This document shows, piece by piece, positions 7,496 through 15,671 of a stretch of 64,000 nt of DNA. Position numbers and translations under genes: made by a program. The stretch covers positions 1 to 64,000 of the forward strand of contig JAKUPN010000004.1 of the NCBI GenBank assembly GCA_022449545.1, in the 5' to 3' direction. A model generated the notes under the pieces. It was given only the letters and a program-made list of their open reading frames with translations, was not told the origin of the DNA and did no database searches. The first letter of the stretch is position 1. Every line of letters begins with the position of its first letter. This DNA comes from Alphaproteobacteria bacterium. Lineage in GTDB: Bacteria; Pseudomonadota; Alphaproteobacteria; UBA6615.

Positions 7496-8359
7496 ATGAA
7501 TAAAAATAATAGACATAAAGTTGATAGTTTTTCAGAATCTGACTTGTCTCCCCACCCTATTTACGAAAACAATTCTTCTGGATTGCTCTATTCTCCATTT
7601 ATTAATCGCAAAGCTGGATCAGTTCATACGGGCTTTGGTGTTATGTCATTACTTCCAGGAGGGAGCACGGAAATGATAACCAACGCATTTGAAAAGGGCC
7701 TATTTGTTTTAGGTGGCGATTTGGATCTGATTCGAGGAGAAAAGGTTTACAAATTAACCGAAGGTGATTTTGCACTAATTCCTACAGCGGTTCCTCATGC
7801 CTGGCGAAATAGCTCAAAAAATGATGTACGCTGGGTAGTGGTTGAATCTCCACAACCAAAAGATTTTGGTCAATGGCAGGATACATGGTTTTCTGGGCCA
7901 GTCATTTGGCCAGAACAAATACCGAAACTGAAGTTAGATGATCCCCGATTGAGCGGTCTGGGTAACTATAATGTTAAAAACCAACCTCCTTCTACTACAA
8001 TAAGTCCATATCTTAACGGTTTTTCAATGAAAATGTTGTTAGATAATGAAGCCGGATCAATTCATTTTTACATGTTTATAATTAACTTCCGAGATGGTGG
8101 TATATGTGATCACCACGATCATCCGTTTGAAGAAACCTATTTTATGTTAGAGGGTGAGGTTGAATGCGTATTTGAGGGGCAGGAGTATACTCTTAAAGAA
8201 GGCGATTACGGGTGGACGGGAGTTGGGACACAACACGGTTTCTTTCCAAAAAAGGGTAAACCCGCTAGATGGTTAGAAGTTCAAGTGCCACAGCCGCCAC
8301 GTCAAGGAGGGCAGCGTTGGTACACTGAATGGGATTATATAAATGAGATTTTGAAATAA
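7496..8359 (+). CDS. Bicupin protein
   Basis: A 287-residue protein with two cupin barrels. The C-terminal barrel keeps the metal motif in HHDHPFEETYFMLEGEVE (His, His, Glu) and the closing GVGTQHGFF histidine. The N-terminal barrel (GGDLDLIRGEKVYKL, PTAVPHAWRN) has lost the HxH pair. The layout resembles ureidoglycine aminohydrolase and gentisate/quercetinase-type bicupins, but neither signature is convincing, so I give no reaction. The ATG at 7496 has GGAG eight bases upstream; longer frames would overlap the VOC gene. It is 22 bp after the VOC gene and 18 bp before the 2OG oxygenase, so one operon is likely. Confidence 0.8.
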   Translation: MNKNNRHKVDSFSESDLSPHPIYENNSSGLLYSPFINRKAGSVHTGFGVMSLLPGGSTEMITNAFEKGLFVLGGDLDLIRGEKVYKLTEGDFALIPTAVPHAWRNSSKNDVRWVVVESPQPKDFGQWQDTWFSGPVIWPEQIPKLKLDDPRLSGLGNYNVKNQPPSTTISPYLNGFSMKMLLDNEAGSIHFYMFIINFRDGGICDHHDHPFEETYFMLEGEVECVFEGQEYTLKEGDYGWTGVGTQHGFFPKKGKPARWLEVQVPQPPRQGGQRWYTEWDYINEILK

Positions 8360-8377
8360 AAAAATACGTTGATTTCC

Positions 8378-9394
8378 ATGGTTTACAATCCAAAGCCTAC
8401 CGATTTAATAATCCAAAAGGTTACCAGTGAACAAGTTCCGGTGCTTGATTTGTTCAGTTATATTAATGGTGTAGATGGAGAAGCAGAGCAGTTAGCATCT
8501 GATCTTCGATATATTCAGGAGAACCTTGGGTTTTATTATATTATCAACCATGGCGTTTCTAATAAACTTATAGAAAAGGCCTTTGAACAGGTCAGGCTTT
8601 TTTTTGGTTTACCTGATTCAGAAAAAAATAGAATTATGGTTAATGAAAATCAGGTTGGTTTTGTTCCCTCCAAAGCTAGTATAATGAAAACTGAATTAAC
8701 AAAAGAGAATACCATGCCTGATATAAATGAGGGTTTCTCTTTGATGCGTGAGAGGGAGCCCAATGATCCAAAAGTGCTCGCTGGAGTAAGGTTTTCTGGT
8801 CTTAATCAATGGCCTGAGGGGGTGCCTAAGCTAAAAGAAATATTGTTAAAGTATCATTTAGAAATGGAAAAATTAGGTAAACGTTTATTGCCTTTATATG
8901 CGCTCGCTTTAGAAAAGCCCTTAGAATATTTTAATCCATTTTTTGAAGACGCACACTACTATAATCGTAATTCGATGTATCCCGCTGTTAAAGAACCTGG
9001 AAAACATGAAGCTCTTGGTGCTCATACAGACCATAATTTTCTTGCTCTGTTACCTATGTCGGAAGAGCCGGGTTTGATGTATGCGACGCCCTCTGGGAAT
9101 TGGCTTAAAGCTCCTAAAGTGCCAGGTGCCATAGTGGTCAATACTGGAGAATTTCTTAAAAGATGGACCAATGGAAGATTCTTACCGACACCGCATCGGG
9201 TTACCATTCCAAGGCGTAATAGATATTCTCTTACATTCCATTACAGTCCAAGTGATGAGACAGAGGCTATCCCGTTGGATACCTGTGTGAGTCCTGGGAA
9301 CCCTCCTATCTATGAGCCAAAAACCTTCATACAGCATATGACTGATTATATTGATGCAGTTTATGTGCCACAAAAAGAAATGATGGAATGTTAG
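8378..9394 (+). CDS. Isopenicillin N synthase-like 2-oxoglutarate/Fe(II) oxygenase
   Basis: A 338-residue enzyme with an N-terminal DIOX_N part (GFYYIINHGV, about 51-60) and a C-terminal 2OG-Fe(II) domain. The iron triad is His216 and Asp218 in GAHTDHNFLALL and His273 in TPHRVTIP. Arg282-Tyr-Ser284 is the RxS motif that binds the 2-oxoglutarate carboxylate. Such enzymes hydroxylate, desaturate or open small molecules; the substrate is not evident. I take ATG 8378; an in-frame TTG at 8369 would add three residues. It sits between the bicupin and the flavin monooxygenase, so it probably acts on the same compound class. Confidence 0.88.
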   Translation: MVYNPKPTDLIIQKVTSEQVPVLDLFSYINGVDGEAEQLASDLRYIQENLGFYYIINHGVSNKLIEKAFEQVRLFFGLPDSEKNRIMVNENQVGFVPSKASIMKTELTKENTMPDINEGFSLMREREPNDPKVLAGVRFSGLNQWPEGVPKLKEILLKYHLEMEKLGKRLLPLYALALEKPLEYFNPFFEDAHYYNRNSMYPAVKEPGKHEALGAHTDHNFLALLPMSEEPGLMYATPSGNWLKAPKVPGAIVVNTGEFLKRWTNGRFLPTPHRVTIPRRNRYSLTFHYSPSDETEAIPLDTCVSPGNPPIYEPKTFIQHMTDYIDAVYVPQKEMMEC

Positions 9395-9439
9395 TGCTTA
9401 ATGATTGATTTCTTTTTTTTTAAATAACTATTATTTGAA

Positions 9440-11083
9440 ATGCTAGAAGTAAAAACGAAAGTTTTAATATCGGGTGGTGGTCCAGTGGGATTAACTCTTG
9501 CGCTTGAGTTGTCAAGGCAAGGTGTTGAATGTTTAATCGTTAATGAACAAGAAACAACTTCAACTCATCCTAAAGCAAATGCAATAAATGCCCGCTCCAT
9601 GGAGCATTTTAGGCGGTTGGGAGTTTCCTCAGAAATACGAGAAGCAGGTTTACCAGAGAATTACCCAACTGACGTAACTTATGTTACACGATTGACCGGT
9701 TATGAAATAGCCAGGTTATCTATGCCTTCTCGCGCACGCGCCCTAGAAGAAGCTAAAGCTGGCACAAGTCCATATGATTGCGCCGAACCTCCTCATCGTT
9801 GTAGTCAGATTTATCTAGAGTCAATTTTATACAAATCAGCACTTCAAAATCCGTTAATTAATGTATTATTTGGTTATCGACTTGAATCTTTTATCGAATC
9901 AGAAAGTGAAATAATTGCTAATGTAGAAAATATTTCCAATGGCGAATGTATAATAATTAAGGCTGATTATCTGGTTGGAGCGGATGGCGGTCGGAGCATG
10001 GTGAGGCGAGAACTTGGCATTCGTTATGAGGGTGAGGCGGGTATTGAGAGACGGATGATGGGTGGCTCTATGATGGCAACTTATTTTAGATTGTCGCGTG
10101 ATTTATCTTGGCTAAAAATATCACCTTCTTGGCAATATTGGATTGTTTCTTCTGATTTTCGTGCCCTTCTCATGACCGTTAATGGCAAAGATGAATTTGT
10201 TTTGCTTTCAAGAGTACAGGAAAATACAAATAACGACAGAATCGATGATTTGGAACTTATTTCTCTTGCTGCTGGTTGTTCCGTTGATGCAGAAATAATA
10301 TTAAGTCAGTCATGGACAGCTGGACATGCGTTGATAGCAGAGTCTTATGGAAGGAGACGAGTGTGGCTTGTAGGTGATTCTACTCACCTATTTACTCCAA
10401 CTGGCGGTCTAGGAATGAATACTGGTGTGGATGATGCTATTAATTTAGCGTGGAAATTATCGGCTTTGGTTAATGGTTGGGGAGGGCCTAATTTATTATC
10501 GAGCTATGAAGAAGACAGACGACCAATAGGATTAAGAAACTTAGCTTTTGCAAAATCTTTTGCCGAATCCATTGGGTCATTTGAGGTGTCCTCAAATATT
10601 GAGAGTGAAAAATTTCAAGGACAAGAAGAACGAAGAGTCTTGGGAAGTTTTTTAGCAGATCATGGGAAAAGAGAATTTATAATTCCCGGAATTGTTTTGG
10701 GTGTTAGGTATGAAAACTCTTCGATAATTTGGCCTGATGGAACTCTACCAGTTAGAGATGATCCATATGATTATGTCCCAACATCACGACCAGGTTCTCG
10801 TGCCCCTCACGTTTGGTTGTCTGGTGGTTTGGCACTCTGTGATTTTTTTAGCCCAGGGTTTACCTTGATACGTCAAAATCAAGAGAACGATATAAATGAT
10901 TTGCTATCAGCGGCTAATGATATAGGAGTTCCTATATCTTTACTTGATTTAGAGCACGATGAAATTTGTGAGTTTTATGAGCGTGAGCTTACCCTAGTTG
11001 GCCCTGATGGCCACGTGACATGGCGAGGTGACGCTTTACCCCAAAATACTATAAATTTTCTTGATCGAATTAGAGGAATGTAA
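9440..11083 (+). CDS. FAD-dependent aromatic-type monooxygenase (PheA/TfdB/MhpA group)
   Basis: A 547-residue class A flavoprotein hydroxylase. The FAD dinucleotide motif is SGGGPVGLTLALELSRQG (11-28), the DG motif is GADGGRSMVRRELG (180-193) and the GD motif is VGDSTHLFTPTGGLGMNTG (311-329). A C-terminal thioredoxin-like tail (VSLLDLEHDE..., GPDGHVTWRG) is typical of phenol hydroxylase/TfdB-like members, which hydroxylate phenols or hydroxyphenylpropionates with NAD(P)H and O2. The exact substrate is not readable. It ends the plus-strand oxygenase run and converges on the M24 gene with a 6-bp gap. Confidence 0.88.
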   Translation: MLEVKTKVLISGGGPVGLTLALELSRQGVECLIVNEQETTSTHPKANAINARSMEHFRRLGVSSEIREAGLPENYPTDVTYVTRLTGYEIARLSMPSRARALEEAKAGTSPYDCAEPPHRCSQIYLESILYKSALQNPLINVLFGYRLESFIESESEIIANVENISNGECIIIKADYLVGADGGRSMVRRELGIRYEGEAGIERRMMGGSMMATYFRLSRDLSWLKISPSWQYWIVSSDFRALLMTVNGKDEFVLLSRVQENTNNDRIDDLELISLAAGCSVDAEIILSQSWTAGHALIAESYGRRRVWLVGDSTHLFTPTGGLGMNTGVDDAINLAWKLSALVNGWGGPNLLSSYEEDRRPIGLRNLAFAKSFAESIGSFEVSSNIESEKFQGQEERRVLGSFLADHGKREFIIPGIVLGVRYENSSIIWPDGTLPVRDDPYDYVPTSRPGSRAPHVWLSGGLALCDFFSPGFTLIRQNQENDINDLLSAANDIGVPISLLDLEHDEICEFYERELTLVGPDGHVTWRGDALPQNTINFLDRIRGM

Positions 11084-11089
11084 TTAGGG

Positions 11090-12295
11090 TTAATGTATCC
11101 TGTGTATTCCTCTGGGAATACTATGTAATGATTCTACCCCATTTTGTGTGATTCTCACTGCTTCTCCAGTTTGCACACCAGCCTTTTGGTCTAGGGTGAT
11201 TATATTTGGTTGCACTACCATACACATCCCTGGTTTCAGAATTAAATCTGGTATGGGACCAGCGGGTCGACTCTTACAGCCAAGAATAGGTTGAAGATAA
11301 CCCCCACCATAACCATGAACTAGATCGTCATAAATTGAAAACCCCGCTTCTTCTATCACGCTGGTTGCATTAAAAATATCTTGAGCACTTGTGCCAGGTT
11401 TTAAGATTTTCATAATCTCATCAAAGGTCTTCTCAGCTGTAAAATGTAAATCCCTATAGAGAGGTGTTGGTTCTTCACCAACTGTGAAACTCCTAAGTAT
11501 TTGCCCTGAATAATCCCAAAAATCCGCACTTATTTCCGTGAAGATTATATCTCCTTTAGATATCGATCTATTCAACGGCCATTGGCGAGGAACACAACAA
11601 TCAGGATTTGCCATATTTGTTGCCCCGAAGAAGTGGATTAAATTCGTCGCTCCCCATTTTAAGTATGATCTTTCTACATGGTCACCAAGTAGTCGTTCGT
11701 TATCTCCTATTTGGGTATTTTCCAAGAGTGATTCATAGGATAGATCACTCAAAACAGCTCCTATTTTAAGCCACTCAAATTCTTCTTCAGATTTTATTAA
11801 GCGAGCCATTCCATATTCTTGGTTTAGATCAATAATTTCTGATGTTCTTTCTTCTAATGACCTGAATAATGACATTGTTAGGGGGCCGATTATTCCAATT
11901 CGACTATTTTTCTTACCTCTTTTCTCCATTTCTTTAATAATCATTTTAATCGAAGATTCTTTCCCCGGCCCTACATCAGTTTCATATGCAATTTTTGTCG
12001 CTTGAGGAACGTGATTATAAAACTGAACATACATGATTGGTTTTATGTCATTAGAGAAAAGTACAGCTGCTTCTGCAGTGACGGGCCACCCGGTAAAGTA
12101 AACAACTGAATTACCAGCCCAGTAGGCGCCATATAAAATTATATGATCTAAATCATACTTATTTAACCAATCTTTTATAAGGCGTCGTCTTTGGTCCATT
12201 TCGGAGTTAGAGAAACGGGGAAATTCCTGCTCAATTACTCTCATCTGACTTTCGGTTAGACGCTCTGCAAGCAGTTCTTTGGTTTCTCTAGCCAT
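11090..12295 (-). CDS. M24 (pita-bread) family protein with altered metal site
   Basis: A 401-residue protein with a creatinase N-terminal domain and a C-terminal M24 fold. It would normally be called Xaa-Pro peptidase. The metal-ligand positions are changed: the region aligned to the two Asp ligands reads ISADFWDYSGQILRSF, the glutamate after the histidine block reads MVVQPNII (Gln), and only HGYGGGY and the last TGEAVRIT glutamate look conserved. It does not keep creatinase's catalytic His either. It may be a metal-independent hydrolase of a small amidine or amide, as creatinase and ectoine hydrolase relatives are, or lack peptidase activity. ATG 12295 has AGGA at a suitable distance; an upstream in-frame start at 12337 has none. 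Confidence 0.78.
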   Translation of the reverse strand: MARETKELLAERLTESQMRVIEQEFPRFSNSEMDQRRRLIKDWLNKYDLDHIILYGAYWAGNSVVYFTGWPVTAEAAVLFSNDIKPIMYVQFYNHVPQATKIAYETDVGPGKESSIKMIIKEMEKRGKKNSRIGIIGPLTMSLFRSLEERTSEIIDLNQEYGMARLIKSEEEFEWLKIGAVLSDLSYESLLENTQIGDNERLLGDHVERSYLKWGATNLIHFFGATNMANPDCCVPRQWPLNRSISKGDIIFTEISADFWDYSGQILRSFTVGEEPTPLYRDLHFTAEKTFDEIMKILKPGTSAQDIFNATSVIEEAGFSIYDDLVHGYGGGYLQPILGCKSRPAGPIPDLILKPGMCMVVQPNIITLDQKAGVQTGEAVRITQNGVESLHSIPRGIHRIH

Positions 12296-12424
12296 AATAT
12301 TATTTCCTAGACTTATTTTATATAGGCGAGCCCACATCTTCGGAATCGCTAAAACAGTGCGCCCCGTTACTTATTTAAAGTCTAATATCATCAGGGCTGT
12401 TGAGCCTAAAGGGCCCAAAGCACA

Positions 12425-12445
12425 ACTCTAATAAAAAGTTAGAGT
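12425..12445. terminator. Hairpin at the end of the zinc-ribbon gene
   Basis: ACTCTAA (12425-12431) and TTAGAGT (12439-12445) are a perfect 7-bp inverted repeat with a 7-base loop. It covers the stop codon of the small zinc-ribbon gene. No run of U follows on the minus strand, so it may be a weak or Rho-aided terminator or an mRNA 3' stabiliser. Confidence 0.35.
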
Positions 12446-12627
12446 CCGCTTCGCCAAGTTCCGGACGATTTACATCTTTTGCAAACTCGCTCTCCAGACC
12501 ACTCACTGCTGAATGGCTCACGACATTTTAAACAATTTCGTGATTTAACTACTTCCACTCGCCGTGTAGTGAAGCCTGCATTGATGTCGTCTTCGAACTG
12601 AGATTCAATATTTTTTGTTTCGTCCAT
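12439..12627 (-). CDS. Small zinc-ribbon protein
   Basis: A 62-residue protein whose C-terminal half has two CxxC pairs (NCLKCREPF and RVCKRCKSSG) spaced for one zinc ribbon; the first half is acidic and probably disordered. Small proteins of this kind are common in alphaproteobacteria, with no known function; a nucleic-acid or protein contact role is a guess. The ATG at 12627 is taken; an in-frame TTG at 12651 would add eight residues, and neither has a clear ribosome site. It is about 100 bp upstream of the M24 gene on the same strand but a hairpin at its stop may separate them. Confidence 0.7.
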   Translation of the reverse strand: MDETKNIESQFEDDINAGFTTRRVEVVKSRNCLKCREPFSSEWSGERVCKRCKSSGTWRSGL

Positions 12628-12928
12628 GGCCCAATAAGTGTTATAATTCAATTAATTAAAAAAAATATTTAAAGTAAAACATTAATAAAATGTCTTTAAA
12701 TTGCTTTCTTCTCCCTAAAAACACAAAGTTATTCCGAATGTTATAGCCTAAACTTAAGCCTTTATAGAAATAACTTCGCATATACCCAATTGATTATTAT
12801 AACATACGTGTCAAGTCTGAGATATTATGTACTAATTTTATTATAAAAAGTTATTATTATTAAATCAGTCAATTACTATAAAAGCTATTAAATCAACTTA
12901 ATAATTAGAACTACCAAAGAGCGTTTAG
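12628..12928. other. AT-rich intergenic region
   Basis: About 300 bp, very AT-rich, between the divergent zinc-ribbon and epimerase-like genes. I see no RNA gene, riboswitch or convincing small ORF. Several TAATAT-like boxes could act as -10 elements but no paired -35 stands out. Confidence 0.5.
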
Positions 12929-13834
12929 ATGAAAATATTTGTAACGGGAGCCACGGGTTATATTGGAGGAACAGTTTCACATAAGCTACTAGAAGCTGGA
13001 CATGAAGTACATGGATTGGCCAGAAACGAGGAAAGAGGTCTCTTACTAGTTAATAAAGGTATAACTCCGGTTATAGGAACTTTAGATGATTTCGAGGTAT
13101 TAAATAAAACTGCCATAGATTCAGATGCGGTAATTAATGCTGCTGATGCCGACAATCCTTTTGTTGCTAGAGTTCTTGTGGATGCATTACGAGGAAGTGG
13201 TAAATATTATATACAAACCAGTGGAACTAGTATTGTTTCTGACAATGCTATGGGACGGGCGGGGGGCGTTATATATAATGAAGATACTCCTCTGGATGCT
13301 TTGCCTGAGAAAGCTGGTCGGATAGCTACTGACCAAATGGTTCTAGAGGCTGCCAATGACAATGTTAATTCTGTTGTTATATGTCCTTGTCTTATATACG
13401 GCAAAGGACTAGGCGTAAGGACTCATAGCCCTCAAATACCGACATTTATATCTCTTGCAAAATCCTCAGGAATACCTCGCCATATTGGATCGGGACAAAA
13501 TATTTGGTCAAATGTTTACATAGAAGATTGTGCTGATGCATATCTTCTTGCTTTGGAAAAGGCTCCTAAAGGATCCTTTTTCTATTTGGAAAGTGGTGAA
13601 ACATCGATGGTTGCGATAAATCAATCTATAGGAAGAATGCTCGGACTAGGTGAAAAAACAGATACATTTACGTTTGAAGAAGCTATTAGCTCGTGGGGTC
13701 CCCCTATGAGCTATGCAATGAGCTCAAACGTTCGGGTAAGTGCCGATAAAGCTAGATCTTTACTTGGGTGGAAGGCATCAGGTCCAAGTATTTTTGAAGA
13801 AATTGAAAAAGGGTCTTATAAAATTTATAAATAG
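12929..13834 (+). CDS. NAD-dependent epimerase/dehydratase family protein (extended SDR)
   Basis: A 301-residue extended SDR. The N-terminal FVTGATGYIGG (residues 4-14) is the NAD(P) loop, and the SGTSIVSD and NVYIEDCADAYLLALEKAP stretches are typical of atypical/extended SDRs that act on nucleotide sugars, flavonoids or lactaldehyde. A clear YxxxK pair is not visible, so catalytic use of the cofactor is uncertain. AAAGAG precedes the ATG. It is followed after 4 bp by a membrane-anchored Sel1-like protein gene. Confidence 0.78.
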   Translation: MKIFVTGATGYIGGTVSHKLLEAGHEVHGLARNEERGLLLVNKGITPVIGTLDDFEVLNKTAIDSDAVINAADADNPFVARVLVDALRGSGKYYIQTSGTSIVSDNAMGRAGGVIYNEDTPLDALPEKAGRIATDQMVLEAANDNVNSVVICPCLIYGKGLGVRTHSPQIPTFISLAKSSGIPRHIGSGQNIWSNVYIEDCADAYLLALEKAPKGSFFYLESGETSMVAINQSIGRMLGLGEKTDTFTFEEAISSWGPPMSYAMSSNVRVSADKARSLLGWKASGPSIFEEIEKGSYKIYK

Positions 13835-13838
13835 AAAA

Positions 13839-14489
13839 ATGTCCAAAAAAGTAATGAACATATTTCATAAGAAAAAATTATTAATTCCTTTGGTCTTAGC
13901 AATTCTTTTGTTTGGTTCATTGGGCTTTTTACTCGGGGTTGTGCTGACTGGAAAAACATTGGAATTAAATAGTGTCGATCCAATAGGTATAAATGATTTA
14001 AAAAAGGGAACTTCTGGCTCACAAAAGATTATTTTTGATCACAAATTAGAACTTGCAAACATTGAAAATCAGCTGGGAATCGAAAGAAAAAAAGTCTTTG
14101 AACTTCAGAATAAAATGGAGATAGAGTTAACGCGTATTTTATTTGAAAATCCGAACTACAAAAATTTTGAGCTGAAGATTGATGGTAGTTTAGAAGAAGG
14201 TATCAAGGCATATTTGTCCGCTGATTACGTAAAGTCTTATGACATAATGTTGCCTCATGCTATTAACGGAATAACCAGAGCACAGTTTTATCTTGGAGCC
14301 TTATATTTTAAGGGGCGTAGTCTATTAAGAAATCGAATACAGTCTTATCTATGGCTAGATCTTGCATCAAAAAGTAGTTATCCAGGTGCCAGGCAGCTCC
14401 TCGACAGATTGCAAACAGAAATGTCTTCCGAAGAATTACTAGATGTAGTTGAACGATCTAAGCAGAGAAATCATACACCTAATTGGTGA
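13839..14489 (+). CDS. Membrane-anchored protein with Sel1-like repeat region
   Basis: A 216-residue protein. A lysine-rich start (MSKKVMNIFHKKK) leads into one membrane helix (LLIPLVLAILLFGSLGFLLG, about 14-33). A coiled coil follows (about 65-100), then a C-terminal helical part with ARAQFYLGALYFKG-like and YLWLDLASKSSYPGAR stretches that resemble Sel1/TPR repeats. The topology suggests a periplasmic protein-protein adaptor. The ATG at 13839 is 4 bp after the previous stop. I recognise no specific family. Confidence 0.65.
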   Translation: MSKKVMNIFHKKKLLIPLVLAILLFGSLGFLLGVVLTGKTLELNSVDPIGINDLKKGTSGSQKIIFDHKLELANIENQLGIERKKVFELQNKMEIELTRILFENPNYKNFELKIDGSLEEGIKAYLSADYVKSYDIMLPHAINGITRAQFYLGALYFKGRSLLRNRIQSYLWLDLASKSSYPGARQLLDRLQTEMSSEELLDVVERSKQRNHTPNW

Positions 14490-14493
14490 TTGA

Positions 14494-14736
14494 TTAATTT
14501 AAATTATATTTTTGCAGCCATTTAGCTCCGAACAAACCTCCTACAATTGTGCATAGTAGTATTGAGCCTGTTGGAGAAGTGAATTGTTCCCACCACCAAA
14601 ATAAATCATTAAAATTTATTTTATTCTTTGGTGAAGCTATAAAAGCCAGCACAATAAAGCGCAGCAGATTAGCCAGGAGGTAAGTGATTACAGCACCAGC
14701 AAAAAAGCCAACAATCTTTGTGAATGTTATATTCAA
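14494..14736 (-). CDS. Small two-helix membrane protein, unknown
   Basis: An 80-residue hydrophobic protein with two likely membrane helices (about 8-33 and 55-72) joined by a short polar loop rich in Trp and Phe. The C-terminal GGLFGAKWLQKY recalls small glycine-rich membrane proteins but I cannot place it. The start is TTG at 14736 with AAAGG nine bases upstream. It converges with the Sel1-like gene (4 bp gap). Confidence 0.55.
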   Translation of the reverse strand: MNITFTKIVGFFAGAVITYLLANLLRFIVLAFIASPKNKINFNDLFWWWEQFTSPTGSILLCTIVGGLFGAKWLQKYNLN

Positions 14737-14801
14737 GATATAAAACCTTTAAAATTCTCTGTTCGCCTTACAGTACTGCAGCCATATGAGTTTGATAATA
14801 A

Positions 14802-15092
14802 TTAGACTCCCTCTACTATTCTTATATCTCTTTCAGCTCCATCCGCAAGGGCTTGCAGTGCTTCTTGATATTGTTCGCTATTATATGCCGACACGGCGGC
14901 TGCAACACTTTCAAACTCTATTAAAACTGTCCTTTCATTCAACCCGTGTTCAAAAGTCTCTACTTTTCCCCCTCTAGCGAGAAAGCGTCCTCCGTTTTCT
15001 ATTATAGCGGGACCTGCTAGTTTAGCATAATTAGACAAAGCATCATTATTGCTAATAGACCGATAACATCCAACCCAATATCCTTTAGACAT
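14802..15092 (-). CDS. DUF1330 domain protein (second copy)
   Basis: A 96-residue DUF1330 member. RFLARGGKVETFEHG, TVLIEFESVAAAVSAYNSEQYQ and RDIRIVEG match the family, as in the gene at 4905, but the two share only the family core. The function is unknown. It is divergent from the RidA gene and the 137-bp gap between them holds two inverted repeats, so the two may be regulated together. Confidence 0.82.
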   Translation of the reverse strand: MSKGYWVGCYRSISNNDALSNYAKLAGPAIIENGGRFLARGGKVETFEHGLNERTVLIEFESVAAAVSAYNSEQYQEALQALADGAERDIRIVEGV

Positions 15093-15119
15093 TTTTATAC
15101 CTCTGATTCATGTTAATTG

Positions 15120-15138
15120 AATTAGTTTGTAACTAATT
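15120..15138. promoter_or_regulatory. Inverted repeat in the DUF1330 / RidA divergent promoter
   Basis: AATTAGTT (15120-15127) and AACTAATT (15131-15138) form a perfect 8-bp inverted repeat around TGT. It lies 28 bp upstream of the DUF1330 start. This is a plausible operator for a dimeric regulator of the catabolic genes; AT-rich composition raises the chance of coincidence. Confidence 0.35.
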
Positions 15139-15153
15139 AGTTATTTAGAAATG

Positions 15154-15175
15154 ATAATACACTAATATGTATTAT
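15154..15175. promoter_or_regulatory. Second inverted repeat in the DUF1330 / RidA divergent promoter
   Basis: ATAATAC (15154-15160) and GTATTAT (15169-15175) are 7-bp arms around eight bases. It is 54 bp upstream of the RidA start, near where a promoter for the plus-strand run should be. The arm sequence is unrelated to the neighbouring repeat. Confidence 0.3.
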
Positions 15176-15229
15176 AAAGTTGTTCCATTTTTAAAATTGA
15201 TTATGAAGTAACTAGAAAGAGAGAGATTG

Positions 15230-15652
15230 ATGCGAATTGAACCCATACACCCTGATCCAAGTCAGGCAGATAAATTACCCTATTCCCCTTCTATATATGT
15301 TCAGGGAGCTGGAGACTTACTTTTTATTTCAGGCTGCACAGCTATACCACTTTATCATTCTCACCCTCATGTTCACGAGGAACATGTATTGCCAGATGAT
15401 ATAAAATTACAAACTCGCCTAGCAATGGATGATATAAAGCTCTCATTGGATGCCTGTAATATCGGTTGGGAAAATGTAGTTAAGGTAACAAAATATTTAA
15501 CTGACATGCGTGAAGCAGATGATATGCACGAGGTAATGGCTGAGTATTTTGGTAACTGGAAACCAGCAAGCACGATGGTTTGTATAAATAACTTAAGTTC
15601 TCCTGGCGCAAGGGTAGAGATTGATATCACAGCTGTTTTGCCTCCAAAATAA
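15230..15652 (+). CDS. RidA family protein (YjgF/YER057c/UK114)
   Basis: A 140-residue RidA-fold protein. The core is LLFISGCTAIP, the helix with LDACNIGWENVVKVTKYLTDM, and the C-terminal LSSPGARVEIDITAV, whose arginine is the residue that binds the substrate carboxylate in active RidA enamine/imine deaminases. A histidine-rich insert (YHSHPHVHEEH) near residue 47 is unusual and marks a diverged subfamily often found in catabolic clusters. AAAGAGAG lies before ATG 15230. It opens a same-strand run with a cupin, NmrA-like, 3HIBDH-like and Gfo/Idh genes. Confidence 0.85.
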   Translation: MRIEPIHPDPSQADKLPYSPSIYVQGAGDLLFISGCTAIPLYHSHPHVHEEHVLPDDIKLQTRLAMDDIKLSLDACNIGWENVVKVTKYLTDMREADDMHEVMAEYFGNWKPASTMVCINNLSSPGARVEIDITAVLPPK

Positions 15653-15671
15653 AATTATAAAGGAGAAGTCT

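Noticed and set aside
11090-12295. DMSP lyase DddP (also an M24 protein)
   Set aside because: The DddP metal ligands and flanking motifs are not present in the aligned region as I recall them.
13137-13325. Short plus-strand ORF inside the epimerase-like gene
   Set aside because: It is fully inside a recognised SDR frame and has no ribosome site or motif.
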